Positions 58,437 to 64,000 of a stretch of DNA of 64,000 nt are shown here, piece by piece. The stretch is from Amoebophrya sp. A120 (lineage: Eukaryota > Sar > Dinophyceae > Syndiniales > Amoebophryaceae), in NCBI GenBank assembly GCA_905178155.1, contig CAJINV010000009.1:1103415-1167414 (forward strand), in the 5' to 3' direction. The translations under genes were made by a program, and so were the position numbers. A model generated the notes under the pieces. That model was not told the DNA's origin and did no database searches. It saw only the letters and a program-made list of their open reading frames with translations. The stretch's first letter is position 1. Each line of letters begins with the position of its first letter.

Positions 58437-58901
58437 GTATCAATCTTAGCAGCTGTCGTTGGTGCTCGCGGCAACATCATTATCATTTAAATTTATGAAA
58501 AAGAAACACATACAAATAAAATTCCGAACAGTAACCAAGGCGATCGTAACGATGGTCATCATCATGCAGCAGTACTAGGGGAGATGACACGGTCTGTTCC
58601 TAAATTTGTAAATGCAGATATCACTATTCTGCATATCAGACGCGTAAAGTGATGCGCTTCATCCCGTAGGAAAAATTCCAGTTTCAACAATTTCAATGTG
58701 CGGCGGTACACGAAGTTTTAGCTTCACGATTCGCCGGCTTCGATTTGTTTTCCGCGCGCACGGAAAACAAATTCTTCAGAAGAACGCGTGCACGGTCTTC
58801 GCTCTGATACAGGACTCGTTCGCCGGAACAGCGGTCGTGGTGGTTGTGGTGGTAGCTATCAATGGGAAAATCAAAGACCATCACGATCACAAATTCGTTC
58901 T
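58437..58901. other. Gap, no supported gene
   Basis: AT-rich with GTGGTTGTGGTGG-type runs near 58836. It may contain a missing first exon of the Cys-rich gene. Nothing could be joined with confidence. Confidence 0.35.
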
Positions 58902-59585
58902 TCAAAATGCCGCTCTTTTCTCAGCCGGAAGTGGCAAAAGCATCGAAAGCTCTTGATGTGTGTGCAGCTGTACTTCCGCCCTCGGCCTCGGGCATCTCTC
59001 CTTATAATGCAGAACGACTGCGCCATGCAAAAATTGAAATTGCAAGATCATGAAAAGTATGTTTGCTTTTTCCATTCGCGTACTACTGGTGGTGGCATCG
59101 CCCTGGACCGCGTCAGTTTCCGTCTCGGAAGGGCAACATCCGCTGTCGCTTTCACCCTCTGAAGCTCCTTCGGCAGCTCCGCTCGCTCTCTTGTTGTGCT
59201 TCATCAGAACCGTGGTTTTCCTCGCCTGTTGCTTCTTCGTCTCACCAACTTGCATATGTAACTTGTACGCCCCAACAGCGATGGGAACAGGCCCGAGGCA
59301 GATCATGCACCATTTTCTTCCCAGAAAGCTCGTCCGCCCGGGAGACGCGCGCGCCGTTGCGGAGGCGGCGGCGGGCATGCCCTCACTGGTTTTGCAGCGA
59401 CTTGCGGTGCTCGCTGGCCTTGGTGACGAAGACGAAATGCCTACTCTTACAAGGTAGCGCCGTAGGTTCGAAGACTTCTTATCCAGGGCCGACGGTCGCA
59501 CTATCACTGGCAGTCGGCGCAAGAATCCGAGTGGTCTGCTTAGTAGTTGCACTGGTGGCCCGCTGGTCTCGCTCGACGATCCCAC
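58902..59585 (-). CDS. Uncertain ORF, strand not settled
   Basis: The minus strand is open for 227 codons with one hydrophobic stretch (WCMICLGPVPIAVGAY), then a polar acidic tail (ASEGESDSGCCPSETETD). The plus strand of the same DNA (59050-59457) is open for 135 codons and begins with a good signal peptide, MKSMFAFSIRVLLVVASPWT, followed by a second hydrophobic segment and a possible GT donor at its end. The minus strand is favoured only because every confident gene here is on that strand. One of the two is probably real, because the GC content is exon-like. Confidence 0.35.
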   Translation of the reverse strand: MGSSSETSGPPVQLLSRPLGFLRRLPVIVRPSALDKKSSNLRRYLVRVGISSSSPRPASTASRCKTSEGMPAAASATARASPGRTSFLGRKWCMICLGPVPIAVGAYKLHMQVGETKKQQARKTTVLMKHNKRASGAAEGASEGESDSGCCPSETETDAVQGDATTSSTRMEKANILFMILQFQFLHGAVVLHYKERCPRPRAEVQLHTHQELSMLLPLPAEKRAAF

Positions 59586-60927
59586 GCAGAACGCGGCTTG
59601 GTCGTTTCGGTTCGCGGGAATCGCAATCGGAATGCGGCCGCAGTAAAAGTATGATGCGAGTAGATGGCTCTAGCTTGTAAAGAAAGCAGGCGAGTGCTGG
59701 CTCCGCTTGACCACCCAGGAAAACTGCAGATAATAATAGGTCAAAAGGAGCGAACGAACATTCGCTGGAATGTGGAAGCCAGACAGAACAGAAGGCTACT
59801 ATCAAACCGTGAAGCGCGAGCGACGAGAGCTAAGATTTACTTTTGAAACAATTTTTGCAGAAAAAAAAAGACGAGCACAGGTGGGGGAGGGGGCTTCGGG
59901 ATGAAGTAGTTCACTGTCACTGTTTGATCAAGAAGTGTCATAATATATAATTCCAAAGCAACGGTAAATCACACCATACAGCTAAGGAAGGGCTTTACAA
60001 TGAGTCTTTGTGTACAAGAGAGGAATCGCTTTCTCAGGTGTTGAAGGCACGCGTATGGAATTGAGCAACTGCAACGTCCACTACTCTTAGAACGATGACG
60101 AAAACGACTTGATGCAGTCAACTGCACGGTAAACCGACAGACAGGAATGGCCAAGATGCCTTCTCACGACCAATGCAGCCCTTCACCAACGAAAAAACGA
60201 AATATGCGCAGATATAGAGGGGCTCACGTAAGAGGCACCGAGCGATGACGAGATTCTTTCAGCATGTAACAGAGTGAAACGACGAAAACAGGGCGAGGAA
60301 GCCCATAAAGCCTTGCGAGGACTGAAAGCAGCCAACACCCACCGCCAAGTATAGCGATATGCAGATGTCGGGCGAATCAATGGGAATTATTATCATGCGC
60401 GCGATCGCTACTATTGCCCTTGCGCTGAAAGAGAAGCGTACTGTAGCAGGAAAGTATCCTGTTAAATTAATTGTAGCTATGCTAAGTTGTAATTAGATAG
60501 CACACACAAAAGCTGGAGGGTGCGATATTGAAGGAAGAATCATCGATGTTTGGCCGCCGAGTTTTCGCCGTAAAGATCAGCTGACCCGTCATACCGCGAC
60601 GCAGCGAGCGCACCTTTGTGAGGCAGCAGCGGTCCCAAGAACTACGAACCACGTCACGTAAATTCAAATACATGTGCGGTCCTGTGCTGGGACCAGCATG
60701 CAATACCTACCATCGACAGAAAATTGTTACATCTATTTGCCTCAATGCTGGACAGCCGGCGAGGCATGAGAATTGCTATACACAGGCGTGCTTCTTTTAT
60801 ATGCGTTCTGGTCTCGGGTCGTGCTGACATCGCGATCTGAATTATTATACCCATCCACTCTAAAAGTACCGAAAAAAAGAAACGATGGGCAAAGAAGTGA
60901 TTTCCTTTTCAAACCATAAATATTTCT
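59586..60927. other. Gap, no supported gene
   Basis: AT-rich sequence downstream (in gene sense) of the TMBIM stop. Short ORFs only. No RNA genes or repeats of note. Confidence 0.45.
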
Positions 60928-62191
60928 CTATGTGCGAAACCTCCCCGACAATCGGCTCCTCGCTGCCCATTCCGTTGCTGCATCTTTCGGGGGTGGGCCT
61001 CTGATTGCTCGCCAAATCCATACAAACAGGTTGAAAAAATGCGCGAAGGACAGTGCCGCCGCAAGCGCGTAGTCATCGCTCGAAATTTTGTCCACCCAGA
61101 ACTCGTGCTGCTGATTCTTTCCTCCGACGATTCGCTGAAATCCGTACAAGATGTAGACCACAAAAGCGAAACTGGCCATCGAAAACACAAAAATCGTCAC
61201 CGTCCCGACGCTGGTTAATTATATGTTTACGAAAATATTAATACAGATTAGTTCGCTGCATCAATAAGCACTAGACTGTAATATAGTTTCTTTGACTTAC
61301 ACACTCCTTAGCACCGCCAAAGCTGCTGTCTGACCCGGGCCGAGATGAAAAGAAAATGAAACAGAACAAAAAAGTAGCTAGGTACTGTTTTCCCTCCTCG
61401 CCCCCGGCGTAACCGGAGCAGACGACGGCGACAGCAATAGCGGCCATGAGCAATGAGATAACTAGCCCAGAAATCCAGAGCGCCCCGCCGGTCAGGTCAA
61501 TCGCGACAGAAAAAACGAAGAGCAACAGCACCGTCACAGAGGCGATTACCACGGAGATCCAAACCGCCGAGGTCGCTTCAAAGAAGCAGGTGAAGGTGGT
61601 GAAACAGAAAAATACACGAGCGCCCCTGTATCTAAAAAAGTGCGGCTTGCAGTCTGCGAAGTCGCAACTTGAGGTCGATTCAAGATCGAGAGCATGCCTT
61701 CCGAATATATCGAGGTCCGTTTCGGAAGAACTGGTTGCAGAGTAGAATTACTAAGACACGAACAACATGGGTCCGTTGATAAAATCATGGACGATAGCTG
61801 GTGTGAAGTGCGAGCTTCTACATATCAAAAGTCCCTGCTGCACACACGGCGGTGGCGATGTGTATTTTCATCCGGTAAACTGCAGCTGCAAAGCAAAGCT
61901 TAGTGCAACAACGATGCAGAGAATGTAAGGCCAGGCCCCTTGCTTGGGTGCCTCGCCAGCAGAGCCGGAAACCACGGCGCAGTAGGTCGCAAGCCCAATG
62001 AGGAAGCCAGCACCAAACATGAGCCCGGAAATCAGCCGAAGATTGTACAGAGTCTCATAGACTTCGTCGACGAAGGCCTCGGAGGGAGCTTTTGCATACT
62101 CGCCCGCAAGGGTTGAGCTGCCGCTGGCAAGCATACCTTCAGGGATGATTCCTGTGGTGCAATCGACGTTTATTTGTATTTTCCTTTTCAT
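60928..62191 (-). CDS. Bax inhibitor-1 / TMBIM (Lifeguard) family membrane protein
   Basis: Exons 62191-61881, 61631-61305 and 61210-60928 join through GT-AG introns (both phase 2) to 306 residues. After a polar N-terminus come FVDEVYETLYNLRLISGLMF and six or seven hydrophobic segments. The most diagnostic block is at the end: VVYILYGFQRIVGGKNQQHE, then ISSDDYALAAALSFAHFFNL and FVWIWRAIRG. In TMBIM proteins it reads ILYDTQ.I.GG......DDY..AAL..Y.D..NLF..(I/L)L. A second match is FSVAIDLTGG, like FA.QTK.D(F/L)TG. The conserved Asp in YDTQ is Gly here (YGFQ) and the NLYLD Asp is replaced, so the di-aspartate pH/Ca2+ sensor known in BI-1 homologues may be lost. The family modulates ER or Golgi Ca2+ and cell death. 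Confidence 0.8.
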
Positions 62192-64000
62192 ACTAAGTTA
62201 AGTATTGCGCGGTGAAAATGAATAAGGTTCATTTATATCAGTAGGTTTAGACGTCGGCCTCGGCGTCGTCGCGCGTTCAGTACATAATCAACCTTATCCT
62301 GTTATTCTGGCTGAGACTATTGCTTCAAACAAGACGACTCTGGCCCCAATGCAACGAGCAAGGTCGCGCGCAAAGCTGTAAATATGGGTCGCGAGCTATC
62401 AGGATGGGTCGCGGCGTTGCATCGCAAAAAATTGGAGGCCACCAAGATTCTGCAACTGCGCCCAACTTGCTACTCCTTCAGCATCATCAACACATGATGT
62501 GTATGAATGTGTAAGGTGGAGGCTGCGGTAGCACCCACAAACACAAAATCCAAGTCCAACAATCGCATGATTCTCCATATTTGCTTTTGCATTTCTATCT
62601 TTATAGTATACCACTCGGATTGAGCTCCGTCATGAACATTCCACCAGCACTATCGCTTGGAAAGCCTTTCAATCCCTGTGCCCAAGCTTTGTATATCGTG
62701 CGGCACAAAAGAGCACGCGTACAAGTGATCTTGCGCCAAAAAGTACACAAAAGGACGAGGAGTTTTTCACGGCAGTTCCATTTTTCCGACGTATTACGGA
62801 GAGTACTGGCGTGAAAAACTGCTCACCGTGGCCGCAATTCCGATGCGGTTTCGGATTCGATTGGGTCCCGGGGCGGCGCTCCATCATGCATACATTTGCA
62901 GCGAGGAACAAAACTTCCTTGGGTTACAATACGCCGCGTACAGCGAAGATATAGCGCAGGACCCGAAAAAAGAATCAAGGGGATGTTCTTCCCGCGCAGT
63001 ACAAGATCAGCGCACATGGCTCACTTTTTTGCTGGCGAGCGCGACTATTTCTATGAACGGAAAAAGAAGTTTGCGGCAAGGGCAGAAATGCTTTCCATGC
63101 GATAGGTGGTATCGTGTGTAATTTTCGCTCAGACCTCTTGTCAACCTCTGATGGTCGAACAAATATGAAACAAATGTCATGCTTGTTCCAGGACAGGCTG
63201 CTCGCGGAACCGAAAAACAGGCCGCTAGACGGGACACATGCACAGCAACGCACGACAAGATGGTGAGTGCGAAATTACGTGTGATAAACCGCGTTCAATT
63301 TCTCCTGGCCATCTGAAAACTGATACCCCCGCCCAGCTACGGCTATCTGAAATTCTATCGCCTTGATCTTTGGGTACCCTACATGCCAAAATTATCGCCT
63401 TGAAAAATGTGCTACCCATACCAAGCCAGTGAGCCGATGAATATTCCTATAATTGACTTTGTGAGTCTTCATCGCGATGACTTGCGATCCGCATCGGATT
63501 TTCATTTTCCTTTTTCGCTTTCGTTACGATATAATTATAATACTCCGAATACAATTATCAGGGGGACACCAGTAAGTAAGACCGTCAGGCGGCCGTCCGC
63601 AGAGTGACAGGAAAGTGTCAGTCTACACCTACAGGCATAGATATTACAATGATGATGATGTTGGCAGTGTGCTCAAAGAAAATAGAATGAACTATTTTTA
63701 GCTATGATCGCTCCGTGATCATGCTCATGCATGTTCTCACTACCCCCCGGGGTATTTGTGCTTGCAGGGCGCTGCAATATGGGTAGCCTCAAGAAGAGCA
63801 GCCGTTTCCTTGCATGGCTTCATGATAAGCGGCAACGCGCTGCAAATTCCTAGCATCAAGGTCGTGATCCCCAGGACTTTTCTGCTCTATGCACAGAAAG
63901 TTTTGAGTTGCGTCCACGGGGACATTCCAGGGGCATCACACAGGGTGACCCTGCCACATACGAAGGCATGTGAAACTTACAGTGTGGAACAAGGCTCTAC
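62192..64000. other. Gap with one possible plus-strand exon (62941-63111)
   Basis: No confident gene. A plus-strand open segment between an AG at about 62959 and GTGG at 63112 reads EKRIKGMFFPRSTRSAH then MAHFFAGERDYFYERKKKF, which looks helical and exon-like. It could not be joined to anything and opposes the strand of all other genes. The last 280 bases are mixed, with no frame I trust. Confidence 0.3.

Overview
This window is nuclear DNA from a eukaryote with a motile cilium. It is not bacterial, viral or organellar. Genes are split by many short introns, exons are GC-rich, and the DNA between genes is AT-rich. The gene set (radial spoke protein 9, a KATNIP-type ciliary protein, a polycystin channel, a NEMP nuclear-envelope protein, a cyclin-Y-like protein, cyclophilin, ribosomal P2, a Bax-inhibitor/TMBIM protein) fits a flagellated protist. 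Two further traits point to an alveolate, most likely a syndinian dinoflagellate such as Amoebophrya. First, every well-supported gene lies on the minus strand across about 64 kb. Second, several introns lack GT-AG ends, are flanked by 4-6 bp direct repeats, and in some cases carry terminal inverted repeats, like the introner elements reported for that group. The organism assignment is inference.

Layout, all minus strand. 1-1460: 5' part of an unknown protein. 2434-6738: cyclin-Y-like protein with a long disordered tail. 8134-9364: single-pass membrane protein. 10291-12243: NEMP. 13330-14861: RSPH9. 16767-17996: unknown. 18088-24860: 2084-residue disordered protein. 24861-28332: gene-poor gap. 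28333-33459: KATNIP-like. 33984-38129: leucine-rich-repeat coiled-coil protein. 38927-39539: small unknown protein. 41062-44814: polycystin. 46534-46891: 69-residue protein. 47559-48252: cyclophilin. 48760-49847: unknown. 50880-51365: ribosomal P2. 52187 to at least 54256: cysteine-rich type I membrane protein. 55258-56482: multi-pass membrane protein. 57816-58436: cysteine-rich secreted-type protein. 58902-59585: uncertain ORF. 60928-62191: TMBIM. The rest, to 64000, has no confident gene.

Exons were joined by hand by requiring a preserved reading frame and a coherent protein. About 35 introns are ordinary GT-AG. Eight cannot be closed with GT-AG, but all eight keep the frame exactly if one copy of a flanking direct repeat plus the intervening DNA is removed. 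Four of these carry inverted-repeat ends, and three of the four share a related terminal motif. This element family and its splicing are the main biological interest here. No tRNA, rRNA, CRISPR array or intact autonomous transposon was recognised.
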